From Kribbella catacumbae DSM 19601 (GTDB taxonomy: Bacteria; Actinomycetota; Actinomycetes; Propionibacteriales; Kribbellaceae), in contig NZ_AQUZ01000030.1 of the NCBI RefSeq assembly GCF_000372465.1, positions 42,032 through 106,031 of the forward strand: DNA of 64,000 nucleotides. The letters run 5' to 3'. Position numbers and translations under genes: made by a program. Below are positions 17,605-26,128 of the stretch, piece after piece. The notes below the pieces were generated by a model that saw only the letters and a list, made by a program, of their open reading frames with translations, was not told the DNA's origin and searched no databases. Within the stretch, counting starts at the first letter, position 1. Each line of letters begins with the position of its first letter.

Positions 17605-18345
17605 ATGACTGAACTTACTGGGAAGATGGCATTGGTGACCGGCGGCAGCCGTGGGATCGGGGCCGCGGTGGCGATCGCGCTGGCTGAGCAGGGCGCCGAT
17701 GTCGCCCTCACCTACAACAACTCGCCTGAGGATGCGGCCGCAGTAGTCAAGGAGATCGAGGCCGCCGGGCGGCGTGGGTTCGCTATCAAGGCTGACTCGG
17801 CGGATGCGAGTGCCGTGACGGCGGCGGTCACCCGGGCGTACGAAGTACTAGGCGGGCTCGACATCTTCGTCAACAACGCGGGCATCGGCGCGATGGGCGT
17901 GATCGGCGACGTCACGCTCGAGGACCTCGACCGGGTGCTCGCGATCAACGTGCGCGGCGTGTACGTCGCAGCGCAGGCCGCGGCGGCAGTCCTGGCCGAC
18001 GGCGGTCGGATGATCCACATCGGCAGCTGCATCGCGGACCGCAATACCGGCCCGGGCATGAGCCTCTACACGATGAGCAAGTCAGCGGTGGTCGGGATGA
18101 ACAAGGGCCTGGCCAGGGACCTCGGCGCTCGCGGGATCACCTCGAACGTCGTACAGCCCGGCCCGATCGACACCTCGATGAACCCTGCCGACGGACCTTT
18201 CGCCGCACCGCAGCGAGCGTTCCTCGCGCTCGACCGCTTCGGCACGGTTCACGACGTCGCAGCAGCCGTCCGCTACCTCGCCGGCCCGGGCGGCGCCTAC
18301 GTCACCGGCACCGAACTGAGCGTCGACGGCGGCCACGCGGCCTAA
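17605..18345 (+). CDS. SDR family oxidoreductase
   Basis: A 246-residue classical short-chain dehydrogenase/reductase. It shows the cofactor motif VTGGSRGIGAAVA (about 10-22), NNAGIGAMGV, the catalytic Ser in IHIGSCIAD, and Tyr/Lys in LYTMSKSAVVGM. The NNSPE after the second strand lacks an acidic residue in the NAD position, hinting at NADPH. Closest in style to 3-oxoacyl-ACP reductase-like enzymes; substrate unknown. It is divergent from the repair operon and 31 nt upstream of a flavin-dependent oxidoreductase. Confidence 0.88.
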   Translation: MTELTGKMALVTGGSRGIGAAVAIALAEQGADVALTYNNSPEDAAAVVKEIEAAGRRGFAIKADSADASAVTAAVTRAYEVLGGLDIFVNNAGIGAMGVIGDVTLEDLDRVLAINVRGVYVAAQAAAAVLADGGRMIHIGSCIADRNTGPGMSLYTMSKSAVVGMNKGLARDLGARGITSNVVQPGPIDTSMNPADGPFAAPQRAFLALDRFGTVHDVAAAVRYLAGPGGAYVTGTELSVDGGHAA

Positions 18346-18376
18346 AACTGTCGGACCTGCTGACTAGCTTGGCAGG

Positions 18377-19162
18377 ATGCGCTTCTCATTGACGTTCGGA
18401 GCAGTAGGGCCAGGCCGCGACCCACGCGGCCTGGCCGAGCTCGCACGGATGGCGGAGGACTGCGGATGGGACGCGGTCTTCCTGGAGGACTACCTCATCT
18501 ACCAAGGCGAGGCCGCGCAACCGGCGTACGATCCGTGGATCTGTCTGGCGGCAATGGCGTGCGCGACCTCGACGCTCAAGCTCGGTACTACGGTGACGCC
18601 GGTGCCGCGTCGCCATCCCTGGAAGCTGGCCGCCGAAGCCGTTGCCTTGGATCACCTATCGGGCGGGCGGATGATCTTCGGGGTGGGGATCGGCGACCCT
18701 GGTGATCCTTTCCTGACAGGTGAACCGCGTGTGCTGGCCGAGAAGCTGGATGAGTCGCTGGAGGTCATCGACGCGCTGTGGACTGGTGAGCCTGTGCACT
18801 ACGCGGGTCAGCACTACCAACTCGACGGTGCTCAGATGACTGCGAGACCTCTTCAGCAACCCCGCATTCCGATCTGGGTCGGCGGCAACTTCCTGGTCCC
18901 CTCCGTCCGCCGGCGGATCCTCCGCTGGGACGGCAGCTGTGCCTACAAAGGCACCACCACAGCACCCCAGCAAACAACCCCCGAAGACGTCCGCGCACTC
19001 CGCGCCGACCGAGGCCAGGGCAACTTCGACATCAAGGTCAGCAACGGTGACCCCGGCGCCTTCGCCGAGGCCGGCGCCACCTGGTGGGGCCGCTGGATCG
19101 CGCCTGGCCCCCTCGCAGACGCTCACCAAGCCCTGCGCGCCGGCCCACCCCGCCTTCACTGA
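18377..19162 (+). CDS. LLM class flavin-dependent oxidoreductase
   Basis: A 261-residue luciferase-like TIM-barrel protein, recognised from LARMAEDCGWDAVFLEDYL, LGTTVTPVPRRHPWKLA, LDHLSGGRMIFGVGIGDPG and IPIWVGGNF. Such enzymes use F420 or FMN for hydride transfer or monooxygenation. At 261 residues it is a little short for the family (commonly about 290-330), and the C-terminus after WWGRWIAPGPL becomes Pro/Ala-rich, so the end may be degraded. It follows the SDR gene on the same strand. Substrate unknown. Confidence 0.82.
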   Translation: MRFSLTFGAVGPGRDPRGLAELARMAEDCGWDAVFLEDYLIYQGEAAQPAYDPWICLAAMACATSTLKLGTTVTPVPRRHPWKLAAEAVALDHLSGGRMIFGVGIGDPGDPFLTGEPRVLAEKLDESLEVIDALWTGEPVHYAGQHYQLDGAQMTARPLQQPRIPIWVGGNFLVPSVRRRILRWDGSCAYKGTTTAPQQTTPEDVRALRADRGQGNFDIKVSNGDPGAFAEAGATWWGRWIAPGPLADAHQALRAGPPRLH

Positions 19163-19349
19163 CTCCTGACCTCCCCCGCAGCTGAACGGACCGCGGCGCT
19201 CTCGGTCTGCTGCGATAGCGCCTTATCCCACCAATAGCCTGCTATACAGCGCGCCATCGGTAACAGAACCGGCCATCGGTACCTCGCAACCCGGCGTACC
19301 CGACCTGAATGGGCGCTGTCCCGGCCCGTCTTCGCCGGCTAGGTGTACC

Positions 19350-19451
19350 GAGCCCACCGGTGGTGGGCTTGAACACCTTGTGGTGACCTTGAACAGGGTG
19401 GACCTTGTTCAAGGTCGCCGTTAGGGGTCCGAGCCCACCACATGTGGGCTC
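19350..19451. other. Cluster of three perfect hairpins in a gene-free region
   Basis: Within the 467-bp gap before the lacI gene are three inverted repeats. A: AGCCCACC/GGTGGGCT (19351-19369). B: GACCTTGAACA/TGTTCAAGGTC (19385-19395 and 19406-19416). C: GAGCCCAC/GTGGGCTC (19431-19451). The A and C arms share the AGCCCAC word, so A and C could also pair with each other around B. None has a T-tract. I see no ORF worth calling in 19163-19629. Candidates are a structured RNA leader, a REP-like repeat or regulator sites. Confidence 0.6.
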
Positions 19452-19580
19452 GCGGCCGAAAGGTCGGGGGCGGGGCGTGCGTGCGCGGCCGTGTGCGCCT
19501 TCGGCTTCCATGCCTCTGCCTGCGGGTCGGCGGGGGCGAGACGTTGACAGGGAAGGGGGTTGGCGGCGAGACTGCGGGTG

Positions 19581-19598
19581 CGTTTGAACGTTAAAACG
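19581..19598. promoter_or_regulatory. LacI-family operator candidate
   Basis: CGTTTGAACGTTAAAACG is palindromic at 16 of 18 positions around a central AACGTT, the layout of LacI/GalR operators, which centre on a CG step. It lies 32 nt before the lacI GTG and upstream of the glycosidase in the same transcript, so it probably mediates autoregulation and substrate-dependent control of both genes. Confidence 0.7.
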
Positions 19599-19629
19599 CC
19601 GGTCTCCGGGTGATGCGAGGGGGTACGTC

Positions 19630-20640
19630 GTGGCTACGTTGAAGCAAGTTGCCGCTCATGCGGAGGTGTCGGTTCAGACCGTCTCCAACGCTCTGAACGC
19701 GCCTCACCGGCTACGGGCGGCCACCCTCCAGCGGGTGACCCGGTCGATCGAACTGCTCAACTACCGGCCCAATCGTAACGCGCGCAGCCTGCGGACGAGC
19801 GCCGTCGAGCTGATCGGGTACTGCGTCCCCAGCTGGCCCAACGGGCAGGCGCATCTGGTGATGGACCAGTTCCTGCACGCGCTCTGCGCCTCGGCGGAGA
19901 GCAGCGGCCGGCACATTCTGCTGTTCACCGCTCCGGTCGGGGTCGAGGGCATGCCGGTCTACGAAGACCTGCACGCCCGCCGTCTCGTGGACGGGTTCGT
20001 GCTCTCGCAGACCGAGACCCACGATCCGCGGCACGGCTGGCTGAAGGAGCAGCTGATTCCGTTCGTCTCGTTCGGCCGGGTCTGGAAGGAGTCCACTCAG
20101 CCGGGCCCGTGGGTCGACGTCGACGGCGCCGGTGGTTGTGCAGCCGCGGTCCGCCATCTGCACGAGACGGGCCGCCGGCGGATCGGTTTCCTCAGCTGGC
20201 CGAAGACCTCCGGACTCGCCGAGGACCGGCTGAGCGGCTGGCAGACCAGCTGCCGCGAACTGGGTCTCCCGAGCAACCACGAGCTGGCCTTCCGTTGCCA
20301 GGAAGACACCATCGACGCCGGCGCCCGTGGTACCGCGGAACTGCTCGACGCCGACCCCGGCATCGACGCGATCGTTGCCATCAGCGACATTCTCGCGCTC
20401 GGCGCCCTGCGCGAACTCACCCGGCGTGGGCTCACCGCCGGCGTCGACATCGCCGTCACCGGGTTCGACGACTCGCCGCTCGCGTCGGTGGTCTCCCCCG
20501 CGCTGACCAGCATCCGGCAGCCGATGGACCAGATCGCCACCGAGCTGATCGACATCCTCACCGCCCCGGCCCCGGCCGGTTCCACCGAACGGCTCCTGCA
20601 ACCCGAACTAGTAGTCAGGGGCAGCTCAGCCCCTGGCTGA
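19630..20640 (+). CDS. LacI family transcriptional regulator
   Basis: A 336-residue repressor with the family N-terminal helix-turn-helix (LKQVAAHAEVSVQTVSNAL), a hinge helix (NRNARSLRT) and a sugar-binding periplasmic-like core ending ALTSIRQPMDQIATELIDIL. GTG at 19630 gives the standard start of the HTH. The secreted glycosidase gene begins 17 nt after its stop with a strong AGGAGG, so regulator and enzyme share a transcript. The inducer is presumably the glycosidase product. Confidence 0.92.
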   Translation: MATLKQVAAHAEVSVQTVSNALNAPHRLRAATLQRVTRSIELLNYRPNRNARSLRTSAVELIGYCVPSWPNGQAHLVMDQFLHALCASAESSGRHILLFTAPVGVEGMPVYEDLHARRLVDGFVLSQTETHDPRHGWLKEQLIPFVSFGRVWKESTQPGPWVDVDGAGGCAAAVRHLHETGRRRIGFLSWPKTSGLAEDRLSGWQTSCRELGLPSNHELAFRCQEDTIDAGARGTAELLDADPGIDAIVAISDILALGALRELTRRGLTAGVDIAVTGFDDSPLASVVSPALTSIRQPMDQIATELIDILTAPAPAGSTERLLQPELVVRGSSAPG

Positions 20641-20657
20641 TAAGGAGGAAGCACGTC

Positions 20658-23273
20658 ATGACCCGCCCTGTCAGACGAACCAGAAGGCCAACCACAAGAC
20701 GGTATGCCGGTGGGGCCGGCCTACTCGCCGCAGCCACGGTCCTCGCGATCAGCGGGATCCCCTCCATCGCCTCAGCAGGACAACCCGCGACCACCAGCGA
20801 GTTGTCCGAGTCCACCCGGCTGGCCGATCGACGGTCCCTGGTGGTCGGCGATCGTGCCTACGCGATGGGCGCCGAGACCGGGCTCTACCCCGCCACCGGA
20901 TGGCACACGCGCGGCGAGATGGGCGGGATCTGGACTCCCCCGCTGAAACTGCTCGACGGCATCTGGTTCGGGGTCGACGGCGCGTGGCTCGGCAAGGATG
21001 TCGCCGCCGCGAAGTACACGAGTGGCCACGGCTACCAGCGGATCAGTTACCCGAGCGACGTCAGCGTCGAGCGCACCGACTTCGTCCCCGACGGCGTCCG
21101 CGCGACGGTCGTCGGCCTGACCCTCAAATCCAGCACGGCCAAGACGGTCAAGCTCGACGTCGACGCGCACTCCGAGCTCATGCCGGCGTACCCGTGGGGC
21201 TGGACGACCCCGCACGCCGGCCAGACCAACCTGCCCGACACCGGCTCGTACGCCGATGGCACGTTGCAGTTCCGCGATCAGGGCACCCCGCCAGTGCCCA
21301 ACTCCGCGGCGCACGACTACAACGCCATCGTCGGATCATCCCTCCAGCCGGCTACCCACGCGCTCGGCGCGAACCACCGAGGACCACAAGACCCCGCAGT
21401 CATCTGCCCGGCCGACGGTACTGCGCCCGCCCACTGCGACGACTCCGCTTTCGGTAAGGGCACCGGTGGCCGGCTCACTTACAACGTCAACCTCGCACCA
21501 GGCCGAACGACGACCGTATGGTTCGCGGTCGCGGGGTCCGACGAGGGCAAGGCCGCGGCCCAGCGCGAGTACAAGCGGGCCATCAGCAACCCGGAAAAGT
21601 TGCTGCAGGCAAAGAAGCATAGCCGTGCCGCGATCGACGAGATGACCGCAGTGGACCTGCCTGGTGACCGGCTACTGCAGCAAAGTGTCGAGTGGAGCAA
21701 GCAGAATCTCGCCGACTCCGTCCAGGAGGCGCACAACCTGCGGATCCGCGACGTCAACGAGGGCAAGTCGTACCCCGCACCCGTCGGCACCGTCGACGTC
21801 GCCCGCTGGTTCGGCGCCGGCTTCCCCGACTATCCGTGGCTGTTCGCCACCGACGGCGAGTACACCTCGTACGCCGCCGTCGCGGCCGGCCAGTTCGACA
21901 CGGTGAAGACCCATCTGCGGGCGTTGCGCGACGTGAGCGACCTCCTCAACAACCGCAGCGGCAAGGTCGCGCACGAGGTGATGCCGACCGGAGACGTGTA
22001 CTTCGGGTCGAACGCGAGCGCGGGCAACACCGACGAGACGGTGAAGTTCCCCAGCATCGTCGCGCTGCTGTGGCGCTGGACTGGTGACAACCGGTTCCGC
22101 GACGAGCTGTACGACTTCAGCGTGCGCAACCTCAAGTACGTCTATCGCGAGTTGGACAAGGACGGCGACGGCTGGCTCGAGGGACTCGCGAACGTCGAGC
22201 GTAGCGGCATGGGGTCGGAGAAGCTCGACAGCACCGTGTACCTCGCGCGCGGGCTGCGCGACCTGGCCGACCTGGCGGCGTCCCGCCGCGACCGGGCGAC
22301 CCAACAGTGGGCGACGGCCAAGGCGACCGACCTCGAGAAGCGGTTCGAGACGCAGTGGTGGGTCAGCGAGGCCTTCGGGTACGCGGACTCGGTCGACGAC
22401 CCGGCGAACCCCGCGAACGACAACACGCCGATCTTCCAGCGGCACTGGACCGGCGTCACCCCGATGGAAGCCGAGCTGGTCCGCCCGGGCCAGCCGACCT
22501 CTCCCCTGGCCTCGGCCGAGCATGCCAAGATCGCTCTCGACCAGCGGGAGAAGCCTTGCTACACAGGGGAATTCGGCCTGTTCCACACCGGCACCGGACC
22601 GACTTCGGATCCCGCGGGCAATCCTGGCGCCAAGTGCGACGAGGTGGTCTCGGCCGTGAAGAGTGAGCGCGCCATCTTCTCGCTCAACACCTCCATCATG
22701 GCAGTTGCCGAGGGCAACTTCGGACGGCTCGGCAAGAACCAGCAGCAGGTCTACACCACCGGCAACGCCCGGATCCAGCTGGACCCGAAGGTCTGGGAGA
22801 CGCCGGGCGCGATGCCGGAGATCGCACCGTCGCCCGACTCGCCCGCGAACATCAACCGCTCCTTCACCGACCGCTCGATGGCGCTGCAGGCGTGGGGCAC
22901 GTACGGCGTACTGTGGCCGGTCGTGCATCAGCAGCTCGGCGTCGACCCGGACCTGGGACACGGGAAGGTGGCCGTCGTTCCGCAGATTCCCGGCGGCCAG
23001 CAAAAGGTGGCTGGGAGCAACATCCGGCTCGGACGCGGCTCCGTTGACGTCTCGGCATCCCTTGTGAACAAGGAGCTTCGGACCGACATCCAGGTCAAGG
23101 GGCTGACGGCAACCTTCACCGTCGGCGCCGTCCTGCCGGTGGGCGCCAAGGTGCGCGCGGTCGCGCTCGACGGCCGCGCAACGCAGTACCAGGTGGTCAC
23201 GACGGCGCGTGGCACCGAGGTGCACGTGACGGCACGCGGCCCGAAGGCGGCGGTGCGGATCACCCTGCACTGA
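20658..23273 (+). CDS. Secreted six-hairpin (alpha/alpha toroid) glycosidase, glycogen-debranching-like
   Basis: An 871-residue secreted protein. The N-terminus has TTRRYAGGAGLLAAATVLA, a possible twin-arginine signal, with cleavage after SIASAG near residue 38. Residues about 60-290 are a beta-rich N-terminal domain; residues about 340-770 are the alpha/alpha toroid with DYPWLFATDGEYTS, TDETVKFPSIVALLWRW and DKDGDGWLEGLANVERSG; a small beta domain ends it. The toroid pattern resembles amylo-alpha-1,6-glucosidase and GH63/GH37-like enzymes. The Asp/Glu in DKDGDGWLEG are good catalytic candidates. Exact GH family and substrate cannot be fixed. LacI control fits a catabolic role. Confidence 0.8.
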   Translation: MTRPVRRTRRPTTRRYAGGAGLLAAATVLAISGIPSIASAGQPATTSELSESTRLADRRSLVVGDRAYAMGAETGLYPATGWHTRGEMGGIWTPPLKLLDGIWFGVDGAWLGKDVAAAKYTSGHGYQRISYPSDVSVERTDFVPDGVRATVVGLTLKSSTAKTVKLDVDAHSELMPAYPWGWTTPHAGQTNLPDTGSYADGTLQFRDQGTPPVPNSAAHDYNAIVGSSLQPATHALGANHRGPQDPAVICPADGTAPAHCDDSAFGKGTGGRLTYNVNLAPGRTTTVWFAVAGSDEGKAAAQREYKRAISNPEKLLQAKKHSRAAIDEMTAVDLPGDRLLQQSVEWSKQNLADSVQEAHNLRIRDVNEGKSYPAPVGTVDVARWFGAGFPDYPWLFATDGEYTSYAAVAAGQFDTVKTHLRALRDVSDLLNNRSGKVAHEVMPTGDVYFGSNASAGNTDETVKFPSIVALLWRWTGDNRFRDELYDFSVRNLKYVYRELDKDGDGWLEGLANVERSGMGSEKLDSTVYLARGLRDLADLAASRRDRATQQWATAKATDLEKRFETQWWVSEAFGYADSVDDPANPANDNTPIFQRHWTGVTPMEAELVRPGQPTSPLASAEHAKIALDQREKPCYTGEFGLFHTGTGPTSDPAGNPGAKCDEVVSAVKSERAIFSLNTSIMAVAEGNFGRLGKNQQQVYTTGNARIQLDPKVWETPGAMPEIAPSPDSPANINRSFTDRSMALQAWGTYGVLWPVVHQQLGVDPDLGHGKVAVVPQIPGGQQKVAGSNIRLGRGSVDVSASLVNKELRTDIQVKGLTATFTVGAVLPVGAKVRAVALDGRATQYQVVTTARGTEVHVTARGPKAAVRITLH

Positions 23274-23284
23274 TCGCTTGGACG

Positions 23285-23330
23285 AACCGGCCGGTGCACC
23301 CACTTGGTGCACCGGCCGGTTCCGTTTTGC
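23285..23330 (+). terminator. Strong intrinsic terminator
   Basis: A 16-bp perfect stem (arms 23285-23300 and 23306-23321, 5-nt loop CACTT) is followed by CCGTTTTGC, 11 nt after the glycosidase stop codon. It should end the lacI-glycosidase transcript. Confidence 0.88.
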
Positions 23331-23343
23331 GCAAAAGAAGTGA

Positions 23344-23528
23344 GCCCCTCCGAGTATGAGTCGGAGGGGCCCACGTATAGCTGAAGGAAGGTGACGTCTC
23401 CAGCCTCCCGAACGGGTCCGTCGGGTCCGGCAGACCCCGTCACCGGTCTACCTCAGTGGGGATCCCCACCGCTAGGGGCCTCGGTTTCCGTCCGACCCGC
23501 CGTTCCCGAGAGAACAGCGTGTCGACAT
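23344..23528 (-). other. Candidate structured RNA with an 18-codon ORF and terminator
   Basis: No conventional gene lies in 23331-23671. On the minus strand GGGAGG at 23535-23540 precedes ATG 23528, and an 18-codon ORF reads MSTRCSLGNGGSDGNRGP up to a TAG at 23472. Downstream come a palindrome GTGGGGATCCCCAC (23456-23469) and a closing stem GGTGACG/CGTCACC (23390-23396 with 23438-23444) enclosing smaller stems. A 10-bp hairpin GCCCCTCCGA/TCGGAGGGGC (23344-23370) follows and runs into TCACTTCTTTTGC, a plausible terminator. This resembles a free-standing leader or small RNA. I could not match it to a known RNA family. Confidence 0.4.
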
Positions 23529-23602
23529 TTCTACCTCCCGGGCCACGTGCCGCACAACCCTTTCTGACCAAGAGAATCCGGCAATTCGCGACCTTCCGCG
23601 TG

Positions 23603-23668
23603 TCGTCCACAGTGCGTGAGCAACAATCCACAGAAACTGCCGATGTTATACACACCCCCTGTGCATAA
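23603..23668. promoter_or_regulatory. Cluster of four DnaA-box-like nonamers
   Basis: Within 66 bp are TCGTCCACA (23603-23611), CAATCCACA (23624-23632), TTATACACA (23646-23654) and, reversed, TTATGCACA (23660-23668). The first, third and fourth differ by one base from TTGTCCACA or TTATCCACA; the second differs by two. The patch is AT-richer than its flanks. No replication gene is nearby, so oriC is unlikely; a DnaA-titration or regulatory cluster is possible. Confidence 0.4.
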
Positions 23669-23671
23669 CTG

Positions 23672-24400
23672 TCACTCCCAGCGGAAGAAGCGTGCGGCCA
23701 GAACGACGCAGGCCACGGTCGCTGTCACCAGCGCGGCGAGGTGGACGAGACCAGGCCACTGGCCGGCCCAGGCGTCCTGCATGCTGGTCATGCCCGCGCC
23801 CATCGGGGTGATGTCGCGGAGCCAGCGGATGGACTCCGGCATCAGGTCGCCCGGGGTCCAGACGCCGGCGAAGAACATGCTCGGGAAGAACAGGATGTTG
23901 CCGACGATGCTCGCGCCCTTGGCGGTCGGGACCAGGCCGGCGATCAGAACGCCGATCGCCAGCTGCGCGACCGTGTAGAGCAGGGCGGACAGTACGAACG
24001 GCACCGGCGAACCGGGCAGTTCGAAGCCGAAGGCGAGCGTGCCGAGGCCGACGATCAGCGCGATCACGACCACCCCGGCGGCCAGGTGCAGCAGCAGTTG
24101 CGCGATCAACAGCTTGACCGGCCGGACCGGTGTCGTCGACATCCGGCGCAGGACGCCCTTCTCTCGGTAGCCCGCCAGGATCATCGGCAGGGTCGTCATC
24201 CCGAGGATGCCGACCCCGATCCCGATCGCCATCGTGGGCAGGAAGCTGGCCGGGATGCCGTCGCTCGACCCGCTGCCGTCGTCCATCAGCGAGAAGATGG
24301 TCAGCAAGCCGATCGGCAGCACGAAGACGAAGAACAGCGTGGTCCACTCGCGCACGAACAGCTTGCTCTCGATCCTGGTCAGGGTGAGGGTCTGGCTCAT
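23672..24400 (-). CDS. ABC-2 type transporter permease
   Basis: A 242-residue membrane protein with about six hydrophobic segments and the ABC2_membrane layout: a cytosolic N-terminus (LTRIESKLFVREWTTLFF), GYREKGVLRRMSTTPVRPVKLL between helices 2 and 3, and FFPSMFFAGVWTPGDLMPESIRWL, a typical ABC-2 signature. It works with the ATPase encoded upstream (4-nt overlap) to export a drug, lipid or polymer. Downstream of its stop lies the DnaA-box-like cluster. Confidence 0.87.
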   Translation of the reverse strand: MSQTLTLTRIESKLFVREWTTLFFVFVLPIGLLTIFSLMDDGSGSSDGIPASFLPTMAIGIGVGILGMTTLPMILAGYREKGVLRRMSTTPVRPVKLLIAQLLLHLAAGVVVIALIVGLGTLAFGFELPGSPVPFVLSALLYTVAQLAIGVLIAGLVPTAKGASIVGNILFFPSMFFAGVWTPGDLMPESIRWLRDITPMGAGMTSMQDAWAGQWPGLVHLAALVTATVACVVLAARFFRWE

Positions 24401-25323
24401 CGGTCCGCTCCTTCGAGGTGTCGTCCGGCCAGCGCCAGGAAGGCGTCGTCCAGGGTGGTTTGTTCGGTGTGCAGGTCGCGGGGCGCCTGGCCACGGGCCG
24501 CGAGTTCGACGACGACCTCGACCAGCAGGTCATCGTTGCCGGTGACAACGATGCGGTCGCCGTCGCGAGCCACCGAGTCGACCGCGGGCAGGGCTTTCAG
24601 GACGGAGTCGTCCAGCGAGCCGGGGACCCGGAAGCTGATCCGCTGCTCGACCCGGGCGGAGTCGACCAGCCCGGCCGGCGTGTCCAGGGCAACGACCAAG
24701 CCGTTGTCGATAATCGCGATCCGGTCGCAGAGATACTCGGCCTCCTCCATGAAGTGGGTGACCAGGATGATCGTCACGCCCGAGTCACGGATCTGCTTGA
24801 CCAGTTCCCAGGTGTCGCGCCGGGCCTGCGGGTCGAGGCCGGTGGTCAGCTCGTCCAGAATGGCGATCTTCGGGTTGCCGATCAGCGCGAGCGCGATCGA
24901 CAACCGCTGCTTCTGCCCGCCGGACAGCTTGGCGAACGCGGTGTCCCGTACCGCGGTCAGCCCGAGCCGCTCGAGCAACTCCGCGGGGTCGGCCGGGTCC
25001 GGGTAGAACGACGCATACAGCTCCAGCGCCTCCCAGGCCTTGATCCGCTCCGGCAACTCGCTCGCCTGCAACTGGACGCCGATCAGCGAGGTGATCTCGG
25101 TACGCCGCTTGCGCGGGTCGAGGCCGGCGACGCGGACCGTGCCGGCGTCCGGCGTACGGAGTCCGGCGATCGATTCGACCGTGGTGGTCTTGCCCGCGCC
25201 GTTCGGGCCGAGGATGCCGAAGATCTCGCCTGGGCGGACGGTCAGCGAAACATCATCGACGGCGACGGTCGCGCCGTAGGTCTTACGCAGGTGACTGACT
25301 TCAACAAGGTTGTTTTCGGGCAT
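24397..25323 (-). CDS. ABC transporter ATP-binding protein (DrrA/CcmA type)
   Basis: A 308-residue ATPase with Walker A GPNGAGKTTT (about 38-47), the Q-loop in GVQLQ, signature LSGGQKQRLSIA, Walker B IAILDELTTGLD and the H-loop VTHFMEEAE. In the Walker B region Leu replaces the usual Pro (DELTTGLD rather than DEPTTGLD), as in many actinobacterial members. The C-terminal 80 residues are the extension found in multidrug exporters of the DrrA type. It pairs with the ABC-2 permease encoded next. It lies 49 nt downstream of the YtrB-like module and may be read with it. Confidence 0.9.
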   Translation of the reverse strand: MPENNLVEVSHLRKTYGATVAVDDVSLTVRPGEIFGILGPNGAGKTTTVESIAGLRTPDAGTVRVAGLDPRKRRTEITSLIGVQLQASELPERIKAWEALELYASFYPDPADPAELLERLGLTAVRDTAFAKLSGGQKQRLSIALALIGNPKIAILDELTTGLDPQARRDTWELVKQIRDSGVTIILVTHFMEEAEYLCDRIAIIDNGLVVALDTPAGLVDSARVEQRISFRVPGSLDDSVLKALPAVDSVARDGDRIVVTGNDDLLVEVVVELAARGQAPRDLHTEQTTLDDAFLALAGRHLEGADR

Positions 25324-25372
25324 GGCGGAGCCTCCCTAGGTACTAAAAGGGCTTGAAGGTTTGGAGTGTCGG

Positions 25373-26128
25373 TCAGCCCTTGACGGGCTTGAGGCCCATC
25401 GGGCGGAGGAGCAAATAGGCGCAGTACAGGCCGAGGACGCTGACTGCCAGGACCCCTGGGACGCCGATCGCCAGAGATGGACGGTGGTAGCCGGTACTGC
25501 GCAAGGCGTCGGCGAGCCATTGGGCGACCAGCAGGAGCTCCGCGGCAGCCGCCGGCACGAGGCCGAGCGGTAGCAGCAGAAGGCCCTTGAAGAAGCCGAA
25601 CCGGTAGAAGCCGATTCCGATCAGCCAGCCGGCGACTTCGTGCGCGAGGATCAGCAGGAAGAACTCGGTGAAGACGAGCCCGACCTGGGAGGTCTTGGTG
25701 AACAGGTGCGGGTTGGACAGCGTCTGATCCAGCCCGGCCGAGGCGTAGATGGCGTGCTCCACCTGATAGGCCAGCACCCAGATCACCGCGGTCGCGGTGG
25801 CCGCGCCGACGAGGATGATGCTGCCGGCCAGGGCGAACATCCGCCGGGTCACGCCGTGCGCGATCATCAGCGAGAACAGCGCCGGCGTCAGGGTGATGCC
25901 GATCGCCGCCGAGAAGTACTTCGGCGACTGGGTGCCGTAGTCCCAGATGCTGTGGTCGATCCCGCTGCCGATCAGTTGCGCGATCAGCCCGCCGATCAGG
26001 AAGGTCACCAGCATGACCAGCCAGTAGCCGGCGATCATCGGCCGTAGCCCGAACATCATCGACATCACCACCCGCTGCAGCCGGCCGGTCGAGGTGGCTG
26101 AGCCCGGCAGGGCTGTGATGGCGGTCAT
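25373..26128 (-). CDS. Integral membrane protein, likely ABC permease of a YtrA-type module
   Basis: A 251-residue protein with six hydrophobic segments (first near GYWLVMLVTFLIGGLIAQL, last near VLAVSVLGLYCAYLLL). No strong family motif is visible. Its ATG overlaps the stop of an ABC ATPase gene, and the order GntR regulator - ATPase - membrane protein is that of Ytr-type ABC modules, so it is probably the channel subunit. Direction of transport and substrate are unknown. Confidence 0.72.
   Translation of the reverse strand: MTAITALPGSATSTGRLQRVVMSMMFGLRPMIAGYWLVMLVTFLIGGLIAQLIGSGIDHSIWDYGTQSPKYFSAAIGITLTPALFSLMIAHGVTRRMFALAGSIILVGAATATAVIWVLAYQVEHAIYASAGLDQTLSNPHLFTKTSQVGLVFTEFFLLILAHEVAGWLIGIGFYRFGFFKGLLLLPLGLVPAAAAELLLVAQWLADALRSTGYHRPSLAIGVPGVLAVSVLGLYCAYLLLRPMGLKPVKG

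Noticed and set aside
23390..23470. Possible known riboswitch (c-di-AMP, glycine or cobalamin type)
   Set aside because: I could not find the conserved cores of these classes, and no gene follows in the right orientation on either strand.
23455..23480. TAGCGGTGGGGA similar to a stretch of actinobacterial 5S rRNA
   Set aside because: Only about 12 nt match; the surrounding sequence does not fold or align as 5S rRNA.
23440..23655. 71-codon minus-strand ORF in the gene-free region after the glycosidase
   Set aside because: Cys/Arg-rich low-quality translation, no ribosome site at its start, and it crosses the structured RNA candidate.
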